Assembly: GCA_018969685.1 (NCBI GenBank) | Contig: JAGWXX010000008.1 | Span: 1-41,569 of the forward strand | Direction of reading: 5' to 3' | From: Acidobacteriota bacterium | Lineage (GTDB): Bacteria > Actinomycetota > Acidimicrobiia > Acidimicrobiales > Ilumatobacteraceae | DNA: 41,569 nt | Shown: positions 24,693-33,498 of the stretch, piece by piece | Layout: each line of letters starts with the position of its first letter | How positions within the stretch are numbered: position 1 is the first letter of the stretch | Notes under the pieces: generated by a model | The model's database searches: none | What the model was told of the DNA's origin: nothing | The model's input: the letters and a program-made list of their open reading frames with translations, nothing else | Translations under genes and position numbers: made by a program

Positions 24693-26131
24693 CGGTCCTG
24701 GTCATCGACGTCGGCACCACGGGCCTGCGCGCCGGTGCGGTGCGCCCCGACGGCACGGTCGAGCACCTCGTCCACGTGGCGTGCCCGCCCACGAGCCCCT
24801 TCCCCGGGCTCGTCGAATTCGACCCCCGCGCCATGGCCGACGCCGTGCTCGGCGTCGCATCGGAGGTGCTTCGGCGGTGCGGACCCGTGGCCGCCGTCGG
24901 CGTCGCGGCACAGCGCGCGTCGACCGTGCTCTGGGACGCGCGGACCGTCCAGCCCCTCGGCAACGGGCTCGGCTGGCAGGACCTGCGCACGGTCGGCGAG
25001 TGCATCGCCGCGCGCGCCGAGCACGGCCTGGCGCTCGCCCCGAACCAGACCGCGACGAAGGCGGCGTGGCTGCTGCAGCAGCTGCCCGCGGGGGCGGGGC
25101 ACGTGCGCGTCGGCACCGTCGACTCGTGGATCGCGGCCGTGCTGTCGGACGGCGCACTGCACGTCACCGACCACACCAACGCCGCGGTCACCGGGCTCTA
25201 CGACCTCGCGACGATGGACTGGTCGGCGCGCACCTGCGGCATGCTCGGCATCGACCCGTCGCTCCTCCCCCGCATCGTGCACTCGAGCGGCACGATCGGC
25301 CGCGCCACCGCGCTCGACGGTGCGCCGCCCATCGCCGCGCTCGTCGGCGACCAGCAGTCGTCGCTGCTCGGACAGGGGTGCACCGCCCGCGGCGACACGA
25401 AGATCACCTTCGGCACCGGCGGCATGCTCGACACGGTCACCGGCACCGAACGCCCCGTCACGGCGGCCCGGCTGCCGGGCGGCACGTTTCCGATCGTCGC
25501 GCACACCTCGGCAACCGGCGCGGCCTACGGCGTGGAGGCGATCATGCTGTCGGCCGGCAGCAACGTCGAGTGGCTGTGCCACGACCTCGGCCTGATCGCC
25601 TCGCCGGAGGACAGCGATGCACTCGGCTCGAGCGTCCCGTCGAGCGACGGCGTCGTGTTCGTACCGGCGCTGCTCGGGCTGGGCACCCCCCACTGGGACT
25701 ACGGCGCACGGGGCACCTTGCTCGGCGCGACCCGTGGCACCGGGCGCGCCCACGTCGTGCGCGCCGTCCTCGAGGGAGTCGCGCAGCGCGGCGCCGACCT
25801 CGTCGACGCGGCAGTCGCCGACACCGGCGCGACGATCGGCTCGCTGCGCGTCGACGGCGGCATGAGCCGCAACGCCACCTTCGTCCAGGCGCTGGCCGAC
25901 GCGACGCAGCGACCGGTGGAGGTGTGCGCCGTGTCGGAGGCCACGACGCTCGGCGCGGGCTTCCTCGCCGGAGCCGCGACGGGCGTCTGGTCGTCGATCG
26001 ACGAGGCGGCCTCGACCTGGCGGCCCGCGAGGACCGTCGACCCCGTGGGACCCGCAGGTCGCGAGCGCTGGGCGGCCGCCGTCGAGCGGGCGCGGCGCTG
26101 GATTCCCGAGCTCTCCGCCCTCGACTTCTAG
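24689..26131 (+). CDS. glpK: glycerol kinase-like FGGY carbohydrate kinase
   Basis: 480 aa FGGY-family kinase. VIDVGTTGLRAGAV opens the first actin-like domain, GLGWQDLRT matches the substrate-binding WQD(R) element of glycerol kinase, GTGGMLDTVTG is the phosphate loop, and LRVDGGMSRNATFVQALAD is the FGGY C-terminal signature. Phosphorylation of glycerol to glycerol-3-phosphate fits its position directly after glpD and the AGPS-like gene. The start VTVLVIDVGTTG replaces the usual DQGTT with DVGTT, so a related polyol kinase is possible. The GTG at 24689 overlaps the previous stop; an in-frame GTG at 24683 is an alternative. Confidence 0.86.
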   Translation: MTVLVIDVGTTGLRAGAVRPDGTVEHLVHVACPPTSPFPGLVEFDPRAMADAVLGVASEVLRRCGPVAAVGVAAQRASTVLWDARTVQPLGNGLGWQDLRTVGECIAARAEHGLALAPNQTATKAAWLLQQLPAGAGHVRVGTVDSWIAAVLSDGALHVTDHTNAAVTGLYDLATMDWSARTCGMLGIDPSLLPRIVHSSGTIGRATALDGAPPIAALVGDQQSSLLGQGCTARGDTKITFGTGGMLDTVTGTERPVTAARLPGGTFPIVAHTSATGAAYGVEAIMLSAGSNVEWLCHDLGLIASPEDSDALGSSVPSSDGVVFVPALLGLGTPHWDYGARGTLLGATRGTGRAHVVRAVLEGVAQRGADLVDAAVADTGATIGSLRVDGGMSRNATFVQALADATQRPVEVCAVSEATTLGAGFLAGAATGVWSSIDEAASTWRPARTVDPVGPAGRERWAAAVERARRWIPELSALDF

Positions 26132-26162
26132 ACTGCTCCCGCATTCCCGAAAGGACCTGACG

Positions 26163-26705
26163 TTGCCCACCACGCTCCCCTCCGGCGCGCCCGCCAAGCC
26201 CACCGAGGCTGACGCCGGCCTGCTGGCATTCGCCCAGTCGGCCGAACTGGCCGTGCACGACCTCTACTCCGCGGCGGCCGGCGTCTCGGGCTTCTCCGAT
26301 GAGCAGCGCGCCCTGCTCCGCCTCTTCGGGGCCAACCACCTCGCCTACGCGCAGGCCATCGGCGGTGCGATCGGCAAGGCGGCCACGAACCGCCGCGACG
26401 AGGGCATCTACGGCGCCTACCGGGCCGACATGTTCACCCCCGTGCGGGCGATGGCCGTGCTGCAGGACCTCGAGAACACGCTCGCCCGCACCCACACCGA
26501 CCTGATCGGCCTCCTCGAGGCGGTGGGGGGTGCGGAGCTCGCCGCGTCCATTGCGATGGTCGAGGCCCGCCACGCGGCGACCCTCGCGCTCCTCCGTGAG
26601 CCCGGCGACGTGAGCGGCGCGCTCTCCAATCCCGCGGCGTCGCTCGCCCCGGGAGGCGCAGCGTCGCCCGCAGCGGACACGACCGAGACGACGGTGGCCC
26701 CGTGA
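26163..26705 (+). CDS. ferritin-like domain protein with incomplete metal site
   Basis: 180 aa from a TTG start, chosen because AAAGGA lies about 8-13 nt before it. Four helices are visible. Helix 1 is AQSAELAVHDLYSAA; helix 2, FGANHLAYAQAIG, lacks the Glu of the expected ExxH; helix 3 is LQDLENTLARTHTDLI; helix 4, MVEARHAATLALL, keeps ExxH. The diiron site therefore appears partial. There is no signal peptide at the N-terminus, and the C-terminus is a Pro/Ala/Thr-rich tail. The stop overlaps the GTG of the next, better-conserved ferritin-like gene. Its role (storage, stress or structural partner) is unknown. Confidence 0.75.
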   Translation: MPTTLPSGAPAKPTEADAGLLAFAQSAELAVHDLYSAAAGVSGFSDEQRALLRLFGANHLAYAQAIGGAIGKAATNRRDEGIYGAYRADMFTPVRAMAVLQDLENTLARTHTDLIGLLEAVGGAELAASIAMVEARHAATLALLREPGDVSGALSNPAASLAPGGAASPAADTTETTVAP

Positions 26706-27493
26706 ACCGCCGCGACCTGATCCGCCTCGGCACCGTCACCCTCACGGGTGCGGTCGTGGCGTCGGCCTGCGGCGCGCAGGCAAACGTCGAGTCCAGCAGC
26801 AACATCGCCGCCGCCGGAACGGTGGTGCCGAACGACAAGCTGGCCGACGAACCCGTCGACGACATGGTGCTGCTGCGCACCGCCGCGTCGCTCGAGTACA
26901 GCGTCGCGGCACTGTACGACGCGATCCTCGGCGCCGACGGGCTCCTGTCCGGCGACTACGCACCTGCAGCCGCCCTCCTGCGCCGCTTCCGCGACGACCA
27001 CCTCGAGCACGCCGGCGCCGTGAACGGCCTCGTGCGCGCGGGTGGCGGTACGCCGTGGACGAAGGCCAACCCGCGCATCGACGACCGGTACTTCGTGCCC
27101 GCGCTCGCCGAGGTCACGGCGGAGGGGAACCCCGATGCGGCGCTCGACGCCGTGACCCTCGCGCTGGCGGCAGAGACGCTCGCCGGTCAGACCTATCAAG
27201 GCGCGGTCGGCTCGCTCCAGTCGGCGTCGCTGCGCGCGGCTGCGGCCGGCGTCGGGCAGGACGAGGCGCGCCATGCCGTCGTGCTCGCCCAGCTGCTCAA
27301 CCCTGGATACGCGGGCGTCGCACCGTCCACAGACGAGAACGGCCGTCCCACGGTCGCCAGCGTGCCCGGCACGTTCGGCGGGCTCGCGAGCGTGCAGGTA
27401 CGGCTCGGCAATCCCGGCGACAACGGCGCGAAGCGGAACTTCATCCTCGAGACGCCGAGTCTCAACGCCTACATCTACGCATCGATGTCCTGA
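26702..27493 (+). CDS. secreted ferritin-like diiron protein (Tat/lipoprotein signal)
   Basis: 263 aa. The N-terminus has twin arginines (NRRDLIRLG), a hydrophobic stretch and ASAC at a plausible lipobox, which suggests Tat export and possible lipidation. The mature part has a full four-helix diiron pattern: SLEYSVAALY (Glu), DDHLEHAGAV (ExxH), AAETLAGQTYQGAV (Glu) and GQDEARHAVVL (ExxH). A tail of about 70 residues rich in Gly, Pro and Asn follows. This contrasts with the unpaired site in the upstream neighbour, with which it is translationally coupled (GTGA). An extracytoplasmic iron or oxidative-stress function is plausible. Confidence 0.8.
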   Translation: MNRRDLIRLGTVTLTGAVVASACGAQANVESSSNIAAAGTVVPNDKLADEPVDDMVLLRTAASLEYSVAALYDAILGADGLLSGDYAPAAALLRRFRDDHLEHAGAVNGLVRAGGGTPWTKANPRIDDRYFVPALAEVTAEGNPDAALDAVTLALAAETLAGQTYQGAVGSLQSASLRAAAAGVGQDEARHAVVLAQLLNPGYAGVAPSTDENGRPTVASVPGTFGGLASVQVRLGNPGDNGAKRNFILETPSLNAYIYASMS

Positions 27494-27515
27494 CCCACCG
27501 GTGCGGGGGCGTCCG

Positions 27516-27521
27516 TAGACT
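27516..27521 (+). promoter_or_regulatory. rnpB: -10 box for rnpB
   Basis: TAGACT lies 7 nt before the first paired base of the RNase P RNA P1 helix, exactly where a -10 element should be. No good -35 is seen; CTGACC at 27490 is too far away (20 nt). Confidence 0.55.
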
Positions 27522-27528
27522 CCCGTGC

Positions 27529-27915
<387 letters not shown>

Positions 27916-27917
<2 letters not shown>

Positions 27918-28389
27918 ACCCGCCGGCCCGGGCGGCGCGGCGCTGGGACGACACCCACCCGATCAGCAGCACGCCGACCACCTCGAGCACGACGTTGACG
28001 GCCAGCGGCCGGTCGAGCGACGGGATCGGCCGGTCCGGCAGCGGCACACCCGAGACGGGCCACCAGAACACTCCCGCGTCGCCGGCGGAGAAGTCGAAGA
28101 CGATGTGCAGGAGCGACCCGATCGCGCCGGCGATGAGCACCTTGCGCAGGCTCCGGCGCCCCACCGTCGCGGCCACCGCGGCGAGCATCGCCACCGACAC
28201 CACGACCGCGCTGTGCGACGGGGCGGCACGGCCGACCACCAACCCGACGGCGTCGGGGAGCACCGCACCGGCCGCCACCGCAGCGAACGGAAACCGCGGG
28301 TCGCGGAAGACGTTCCACACCGCGAACCACGAGACTCCGACGAACCAGAGGAGCACGACGGTCAGCCGCCGACCGTGGTCGCCACCCAC
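27916..28389 (-). CDS. membrane protein of the DUF457/YdjM-like metal-dependent hydrolase group
   Basis: About 157 aa with four or five hydrophobic segments (LTVVLLWFVGVSWFAVW, AAVAAGAVLPDAVGL, VVVSVAMLAAVAATVG, LLHIVFDFSAGD and a C-terminal helix). LPDAVGL plus HIVFDF resembles the LPD...H..D pattern of the DUF457 putative metal-dependent hydrolases of the inner membrane, whose activity is unproven. The GTG at 28389 overlaps the penicillin-binding-protein stop by 28 nt; a GTG at 28356, just after that stop, is a reasonable alternative. The stop codon overlaps the 3' end of rnpB by two bases. Confidence 0.65.
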
Positions 28390-30692
28390 GCCGGCAGCGG
28401 CTTTGCGCAGGAGTAGACGAGGTACTGGCCGATCGGCACCGTGTTCACCGGCGAATAGGGATTGGTGTCGGTGGGCGCGATCGTCGTCCCCGGATCCACG
28501 ACGCTCACCACGACCTGGGGCGGAGCCGTCTCAGGGACCGGCGGAGCCGGAGCCGCGCCGTCCGGCGCGAGCGTCGTGGTCGTGGTCGTCGTGGTGGTCG
28601 GCACCGCGGTCTCGCCGGGCAGCGCGCCGCTCACCACCCGTGCGAGGCATTCGTCGCCGGGCAGGTAGATCCGCTGCGGCGACACGTCGGCGCGCAGGCC
28701 GCTGCTCACCGCCGCCGGGGCGGGATCCCAGTCGAGCGACGGCAGGTCGGCGTGGATCGGGTCCATGAACGCCTTCCAGATCCTCGCCGGGTACATCGCA
28801 CCCTGCACGCGCTTGATCCCGTCCTGCTCGACGAACTCGGGGATGTTCACCATCGGCGTGTATCCCTTCGGGTCGCCCACCCACACCGCCGCCGAGTGCT
28901 GCCTCGTGAACCCGACGAACCACGCGTTCGTGTTGTTGTCCTGGGTGCCGGTCTTGCCGCCCGCGGGCCGGCCGTCCTCGAGCGCGCTGCGCCGCGCCGT
29001 GCCGAAGTCGAGCACGCCCTTCAACGTGTCGGCGGCCCGCAGCGCGACGTCCCGCGGCAGCACCTCGGTCCCCGCGTCGGGTTCGTGGAGGAAGATCTCG
29101 CCGTTGGCGTCGTCGATCCGCTCGATCATGTAGGGCCGCAGGTGCACCCCTTCGTTGGCGATGGTCTGGGCGCCGGACGCCATGTCGAGCGGACTGAGCT
29201 CGTTGGCACCCGTGGCGAGCGACGCGTACGGCTGGATCGCGAACGTCTCCGGGTTGGTCCAGTCCGAGTCGATCATCCGGTAGATCGTCGCCACCGTGCG
29301 GTCGAGGCCCACCACCTGCGAGAGCCGCGCGTACGCGCAGTTGATCGACAGGGCCGTCATGACCCGCAACGACGACGTGCCGCGGCTGACGCCCTTCGTG
29401 ATCTCGAAGGGTTCCTCGGGCTTGCCGGGGTTGGGCAGCGTGCAGGGCAGCGTCCCGTCGATGACGTCGTCGGGCAGCAGCCCGGCGTGCAGCGCCGCGG
29501 CGAGGATGAACATCTTGATGCTCGATCCCGTCTGGCGCCGCCGGACCGCGAGGTTCACCTCGTTCCGGCCGGGCACGAACCCCGACCCACCGACCATTGC
29601 GCGGATCCCCCCGGTCGCGTTGTCGATCACCACCGCCGCGGCCTGGATGCCGGTCGCGTTCGCGGGCAGCTGCTCGGCAACTGCGGCCTCGGCCGCGGCC
29701 TGCGCGCGCTTGTCGAGGGTGGTGTAGATGCGCAGGCCACCGCGGTAGAGGCGGGCGAACCGCTCCTCGTAGGTCGTGCCGAGTGCGTCGGATCGGTTCA
29801 GCAGGTAGTCGCGCACCTCCTCGGTGAAGTACGTCCGGTTGACCTCCTGCTGGGGGATGCTGTTCGCGCGCTCGGGGATCGGACAGTCGGCGTCCTCGAC
29901 GGTGCGGATCCGCGGCGTCTCCCATCCCGTGCACGCCGCGGTCGCCTCGTCGGGTTGCAGCAATCCGACCTCGACGAGCCGCGCGAGCACGACCTTGTAG
30001 CGGGTGCGGGCCGCGTCGGGCCGGCGGATCGGGTCGTAGCTCGAGGGCGCCTGCACCATGCCGGCGAGGAACGCCCCGTCGAGCAGGCTCAGGTCCGACA
30101 CCGGCTTGCCGAAGTACACCTCGGCCGCCGCCTGCAGGCCGTAGGCGTTGTTGCCGAAGAACACGGTGTTCAGGTAGCGCTCCAGGATCTGGTCCTTCGG
30201 CACCAGCTTCTCCAGCATGACCGCGTAGCGGGCCTGCAGGATCTTGTACCGGCCGTCACGGTCGAGGCCCGCGAGGAACTCGTTCTTCACGACCTGCTGG
30301 GTGATGGTCGAGGCGCCCTGGCGGGTCGCCGAGGACTGGTAGTTGGCGAGCAGCGCGCGCACCGTCGCTCGCAGGTTGACGCCCTTGTGGCTGAAGTAGG
30401 TCGAGTCCTCGACGGCGAGGAACGCGGCGATCACCTGCTCGGGCACGCTCGACACGGGCGTGCGCTGCGTGTTCTCCACCTGGAAGACGCCGATCTGCTC
30501 GCCGTTGACGTCGAAGATCACGCTGCGCTGCGCGAGCCCCGAGAACTGCCCGAGGCGCACCGGCACCTGCGAATGGGCGTTGAGCGCACCCCATGCGGCG
30601 GGGGCCATCGCCACCACCAGCGACGAGCACAGGAGGGCTCCTGCGAGGACCGTGACGGCGAGGCGCAGTGCGAGGTGCGACGTCCTGTTCAC
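28362..30692 (-). CDS. bifunctional class A penicillin-binding protein (glycosyltransferase/transpeptidase)
   Basis: 776 aa. After a short cytoplasmic start and one signal-anchor helix (about 9-37), the GT51 domain has EDSTYFSHKGVN (catalytic E95), GASTITQQVVKN and RYLNTVFFGNNAYGLQAAA. The transpeptidase domain has SSIK (S390/K393), SIN (449-451) and KTG (580-582). The C-terminus is a Thr/Pro/Ala-rich linker with a run of nine threonines and a short final segment. It polymerises and cross-links peptidoglycan outside the membrane. The GTG at 30692 is only 26 bp from the divergent F420-oxidoreductase start, so each promoter lies partly in the other gene. Confidence 0.95.
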   Translation of the reverse strand: MNRTSHLALRLAVTVLAGALLCSSLVVAMAPAAWGALNAHSQVPVRLGQFSGLAQRSVIFDVNGEQIGVFQVENTQRTPVSSVPEQVIAAFLAVEDSTYFSHKGVNLRATVRALLANYQSSATRQGASTITQQVVKNEFLAGLDRDGRYKILQARYAVMLEKLVPKDQILERYLNTVFFGNNAYGLQAAAEVYFGKPVSDLSLLDGAFLAGMVQAPSSYDPIRRPDAARTRYKVVLARLVEVGLLQPDEATAACTGWETPRIRTVEDADCPIPERANSIPQQEVNRTYFTEEVRDYLLNRSDALGTTYEERFARLYRGGLRIYTTLDKRAQAAAEAAVAEQLPANATGIQAAAVVIDNATGGIRAMVGGSGFVPGRNEVNLAVRRRQTGSSIKMFILAAALHAGLLPDDVIDGTLPCTLPNPGKPEEPFEITKGVSRGTSSLRVMTALSINCAYARLSQVVGLDRTVATIYRMIDSDWTNPETFAIQPYASLATGANELSPLDMASGAQTIANEGVHLRPYMIERIDDANGEIFLHEPDAGTEVLPRDVALRAADTLKGVLDFGTARRSALEDGRPAGGKTGTQDNNTNAWFVGFTRQHSAAVWVGDPKGYTPMVNIPEFVEQDGIKRVQGAMYPARIWKAFMDPIHADLPSLDWDPAPAAVSSGLRADVSPQRIYLPGDECLARVVSGALPGETAVPTTTTTTTTTLAPDGAAPAPPVPETAPPQVVVSVVDPGTTIAPTDTNPYSPVNTVPIGQYLVYSCAKPLPAWVATTVGG

Positions 30693-30718
30693 CGTACGGA
30701 CGACGCTACTCTGCACCC

Positions 30719-31666
30719 GTGGCTGCAGGTGGGCGCTTCCCCGTGCGGCCGTTCCGGTTCGGCGTGCAGGCGAACGGTGCAGCATCCGCGGCCGAGTGGC
30801 GCGACCTCGCACGGCGCGCAGAGGCAGCCGGGTACGACGCGCTCACGATGCCCGACCACTTCTCCGAGCAGCTCGCACCCGTCCCCGCACTGATGGCGGC
30901 TGCCGACGCCACCGAGCGCCTGCGCATCGGCGCCCTCGTGTGGGACAACGACTACAAGCACCCGGTCGTCCTCGCGAAGGAGCTCGCGACGATGGACGTC
31001 CTGTCCGGCGGCCGGCTCGAGATCGGCATCGGCGCGGGTTGGATGCAGAGCGACTACGACCAGTCCGGAATCCCGTACGACCCTGCACCGGTGCGGATCG
31101 ACCGCATGATCGAGGGCATCGAGGTCATTCGGGGATGCATGGCACCGGGGCCGTTCTCCTTCTCCGGCCGCCACTACACCGTCACCGGCTACGAGGGGCT
31201 TCCGAAGCCCCTGTCGCGTCCGCCACTGCTGGTGGGCGGCGGCGGCCCCCGGATGCTTCGCTATGCGGCACGGGAGGCCGACATCGTCGGAGTCAACCCC
31301 GTGCTCACCAGCGGACGGATCGACGCCTCGACCATTTCCTCGATGTCGGCCGAGGAGGTCGACGCCAAGGTCGCCGTGGTCCACGAGGCAGCCGGCGACC
31401 GGATCGACCTGATCGAGATGAACATCCGGGCCTTCCTCGTGGCCATCGCCCCTGACGCGGCTGCCGCCACTGCAGGTGTCGCGGGCATGGTCGGGGTGCC
31501 CGAGTCGATGGTGGCCGCCTCCCCGTTCGCCCTCGTGGGACCGCCCGCCAAGCTGGCGGAGGATCTCCTGGCCCGCCGGGAACGCTGGGGGTTCTCCTAC
31601 GTCATCGTCGGGGGCGAAAACCTCGACGACTTCGCCCCCGTGGTCGCCGCCCTCTCCGGGCGCTGA
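30719..31666 (+). CDS. LLM-class F420-dependent oxidoreductase
   Basis: 315 aa luciferase-like barrel. FRFGVQANGAASAAEWRDLA and YDALTMPDHFSEQLAPVPA at the front, GIGAGWMQSDYDQSGIPYD and PPLLVGGGGPRMLRYAAREA follow an F420-dependent subgroup (TIGR03621-like) with conserved YDQ and VGGGG. The substrate is unknown. There is no Shine-Dalgarno before the GTG at 30719; TACTCT about 8 nt earlier may be a -10 for a leaderless transcript. A GTG at 30743 is an alternative. It is not closely similar to the other LLM protein at 1735-2484. Confidence 0.88.
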   Translation: MAAGGRFPVRPFRFGVQANGAASAAEWRDLARRAEAAGYDALTMPDHFSEQLAPVPALMAAADATERLRIGALVWDNDYKHPVVLAKELATMDVLSGGRLEIGIGAGWMQSDYDQSGIPYDPAPVRIDRMIEGIEVIRGCMAPGPFSFSGRHYTVTGYEGLPKPLSRPPLLVGGGGPRMLRYAAREADIVGVNPVLTSGRIDASTISSMSAEEVDAKVAVVHEAAGDRIDLIEMNIRAFLVAIAPDAAAATAGVAGMVGVPESMVAASPFALVGPPAKLAEDLLARRERWGFSYVIVGGENLDDFAPVVAALSGR

Positions 31667-31730
31667 CCCCTCCCACCGGCAATCCGGAGCCGATGCACGG
31701 GACGGGGCCCCCGGTGGCATAGCCTGTCGG

Positions 31731-31753
31731 GTGCCGGCCGCACGGGCCGGTGC
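31731..31753 (+). promoter_or_regulatory. 5' UTR hairpin ahead of the cold-shock gene
   Basis: GTGCCGGCC pairs with GGCCGGTGC (7 Watson-Crick pairs plus two G-U) around a 5-nt loop, 24 nt before the csp start. With a possible -10 TAGCCT at 31720-31725 it would lie at the 5' end of the mRNA. It could instead terminate the upstream gene, although no U-tract follows. Confidence 0.4.
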
Positions 31754-31777
31754 CAATCAGGAAACGAGACATCACTA

Positions 31778-31978
31778 ATGCGCGGAACCGTCAAGTTCTT
31801 CAACGCCGAAAAGGGCTATGGATTCATCGCCCGGGACGGTGGGAAGGACGTGTTCGTCCACTTCAGCAACATCGCCGGCGAGGGCTACAAGACCCTCGTC
31901 GAGGGCCAGACCGTCGAGTTCGACGTCGGCCAGGGCCGCAAGGGCGAGGAAGCCCAGAACGTCGTCGTCGTCGGCTGA
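31778..31978 (+). CDS. CspA-family cold-shock protein
   Basis: 66 aa, a single cold-shock domain. RNP1 KGYGFIA (about 12-18) and RNP2 VFVHFS (about 25-30) are intact, and [15 protein letters not shown] is the canonical start. It binds single-stranded RNA or DNA and acts as an RNA chaperone. GGAAACGAG upstream gives a weak Shine-Dalgarno and the leader contains a GC-rich hairpin. It is a single-gene unit, ending at a strong inverted repeat shared with the convergent amidase. Confidence 0.97.
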   Translation: MRGTVKFFNAEKGYGFIARDGGKDVFVHFSNIAGEGYKTLVEGQTVEFDVGQGRKGEEAQNVVVVG

Positions 31979-32000
31979 CGACGCGGAGTTCGTGACGTAC

Positions 32001-32036
32001 CGATCGACCCGCGTGCTCAGGCGCGCGGGTCGATCG
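32001..32036. terminator. bidirectional terminator-like inverted repeat between csp and the amidase
   Basis: CGATCGACCCGCG and CGCGGGTCGATCG form a perfect 13-bp stem, extendable by two pairs, with a loop of 6 nt. It lies 22 nt after the csp stop, and its right arm codes the last residues of the convergent amidase. No U-tract exists on either strand, as is usual in GC-rich Actinobacteria. Confidence 0.6.
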
Positions 32037-33414
32037 GCGTGACGACGTCCGACGCCCGCTCGATCGCCTCGGCGACGTCGAGCACCAGAAGATCCCGGTA
32101 GCGCGCGGACACGACCTGCACGCCGACCGGCATGCCGTCGGCAAACCCGAACGGCACCACCGCCGCGGGCAACCCGAGCAGGTTCGGCGGCAGCACGGGG
32201 CGAAGCAGCTCCAGCGTCGCGCGCGCACCCTCGGGGCCCGCGATGTCGGCGTCGAAGGTGAACGGCGGCTGGGTCCACACCGGGCAGAGCAGCACGTCCC
32301 ACTGGGCGAACCACTCCGACCACGTGCGGCCGATGCCGTTGCGCCGGTACTGCGCCTGCGACCATTCCGCCAGCCCGACCTGCGGCGAGAGGTCCTTGGT
32401 GAGGTGGAGGAATGCGCGACCTCCCTCCCCCATCACGGCGTCGAGCAGGTCCAGCTGCAGTGTGAGCTCGCCGTTCATCTGGGTGCGCCACACCTCGCAG
32501 GCCTCCTCGACGTGGGGCGGGGACGCCTCGTGCACCTCGTGCCCCGCCGCCGCGAGTGCCTCGCCCGCGCCGACCACCGCGGCTCGGATGCCGGGGTGCA
32601 CCGGACCGCCCGCCACGTCGGCCATGACGGCGACGCGGAGGCGCCGGCCGCCGGCGCCCTCGAGCGCGACCGGCACGCTCACCGGGTCGCGGGGGTGGGG
32701 ACCGGCAATGGCGAGCAGCCCTGCGCGTACGTCGGCGACGCGCCGCGCCATCGGACCCTGGTTGAGCATCAACTGGGCCGACAGGCCGATGTCCTCGATC
32801 GGGAACGTCTGCGCGTCGGGCACCACGCCCGTCGACGGCTTGATCGAGGCGATGCCGCAGCAGTGCGCGGGATTGCGCAGCGAGCCTCCGATGTCGTTGC
32901 CGAGACCGAGCGGCGACATGCCCGTCGCCAGCGCCGCAGCCTCGCCACCGCTCGACCCGCCGGCGGTGCGGTCCGCCGACCACGGGTTGCGCGTGCGGCC
33001 GTGCAGCGACGAGTCGGTGTGCACCCGGAGCCCGAGGTCGGGGAGGTTCGTCCGCGCGATCGGGATCGCTCCCGCGGCACGGATGCGCTCGACCACCGGC
33101 GCATCGCGGTCGGGAACCGCCGCGGCGAGCGCCGCGATGCCCTGCGTCGTCGGCAGGCCGGCGACGTCGATGTTCTCCTTCACCGTGCACGGCACCCCGT
33201 GCAGCGCACCGAGCGCGGCGCCCCGGCGCACGGCGGCGTCGGCTTCGTCCGCGGCTGCGAGCGCCGAGTCGGCCATCGTGCGCACCACGGCGTTCACCGC
33301 CGGGTTCACCTGCTCGATGCGCGCGAGGTGGGACTCGACCACTTCGCGACTCGTCACCTCGCCCGCTGCGATCGCCCTCGCCAGTTCGACCGCTCCCTTG
33401 CGCCACCACTCCAT
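32017..33414 (-). CDS. amidase-signature-family hydrolase
   Basis: 465 aa. The Ser-cisSer-Lys triad is visible: K79 in GVPCTVKENID, S154 in AGGSSGGEAA and S178 in NDIGGSLRNPA. The rest matches the fold, with IGLSAQLMLNQGPMARRVAD and the late LPAAVVPFGFADGMPVGVQ typical of stand-alone amidases rather than GatA. The substrate (fatty amide, aryl amide and so on) is unknown. The stop codon lies within the terminator stem shared with csp. The ATG at 33414 is 58 bp from the operator of the divergent cstR-like gene. Confidence 0.93.
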   Translation of the reverse strand: MEWWRKGAVELARAIAAGEVTSREVVESHLARIEQVNPAVNAVVRTMADSALAAADEADAAVRRGAALGALHGVPCTVKENIDVAGLPTTQGIAALAAAVPDRDAPVVERIRAAGAIPIARTNLPDLGLRVHTDSSLHGRTRNPWSADRTAGGSSGGEAAALATGMSPLGLGNDIGGSLRNPAHCCGIASIKPSTGVVPDAQTFPIEDIGLSAQLMLNQGPMARRVADVRAGLLAIAGPHPRDPVSVPVALEGAGGRRLRVAVMADVAGGPVHPGIRAAVVGAGEALAAAGHEVHEASPPHVEEACEVWRTQMNGELTLQLDLLDAVMGEGGRAFLHLTKDLSPQVGLAEWSQAQYRRNGIGRTWSEWFAQWDVLLCPVWTQPPFTFDADIAGPEGARATLELLRPVLPPNLLGLPAAVVPFGFADGMPVGVQVVSARYRDLLVLDVAEAIERASDVVTPIDPRA

Positions 33415-33472
33415 GGACGACCTCCCGCGCCGAGGCTACGTCGGCGGCCCCTCGCCGACCGCCACGGGCGCT

Positions 33473-33490
33473 CATACCCCACCGGGTATG
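33473..33490. promoter_or_regulatory. CsoR/CstR-type operator upstream of the repressor gene
   Basis: CATACCC-CACC-GGGTATG is a perfect 7-bp inverted repeat with a 4-nt spacer, the format of operators bound by CsoR-family tetramers. It ends 8 nt before the repressor ATG and its right half overlaps the -10 box, an ideal arrangement for autorepression. The same core recurs at 36275-36290. Confidence 0.78.
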
Positions 33491-33492
33491 AT
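33487..33492 (+). promoter_or_regulatory. -10 box giving a leaderless cstR-like transcript
   Basis: TATGAT overlaps the operator's right half. Seven nt downstream is the A of the repressor ATG, so the mRNA is probably leaderless. No -35 consensus is evident. Confidence 0.6.
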
Positions 33493-33498
33493 CGCGGA

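Noticed and set aside
28575-28620. ACC/ACG-type repeat resembling a microsatellite
   Set aside because: It encodes a Thr run in the extracytoplasmic linker of the penicillin-binding protein, common in such tails.
28752-30893. 713-codon plus-strand open frame opposite the penicillin-binding protein
   Set aside because: The minus strand carries the complete GT51 and transpeptidase motifs; the plus frame is low-complexity shadow.
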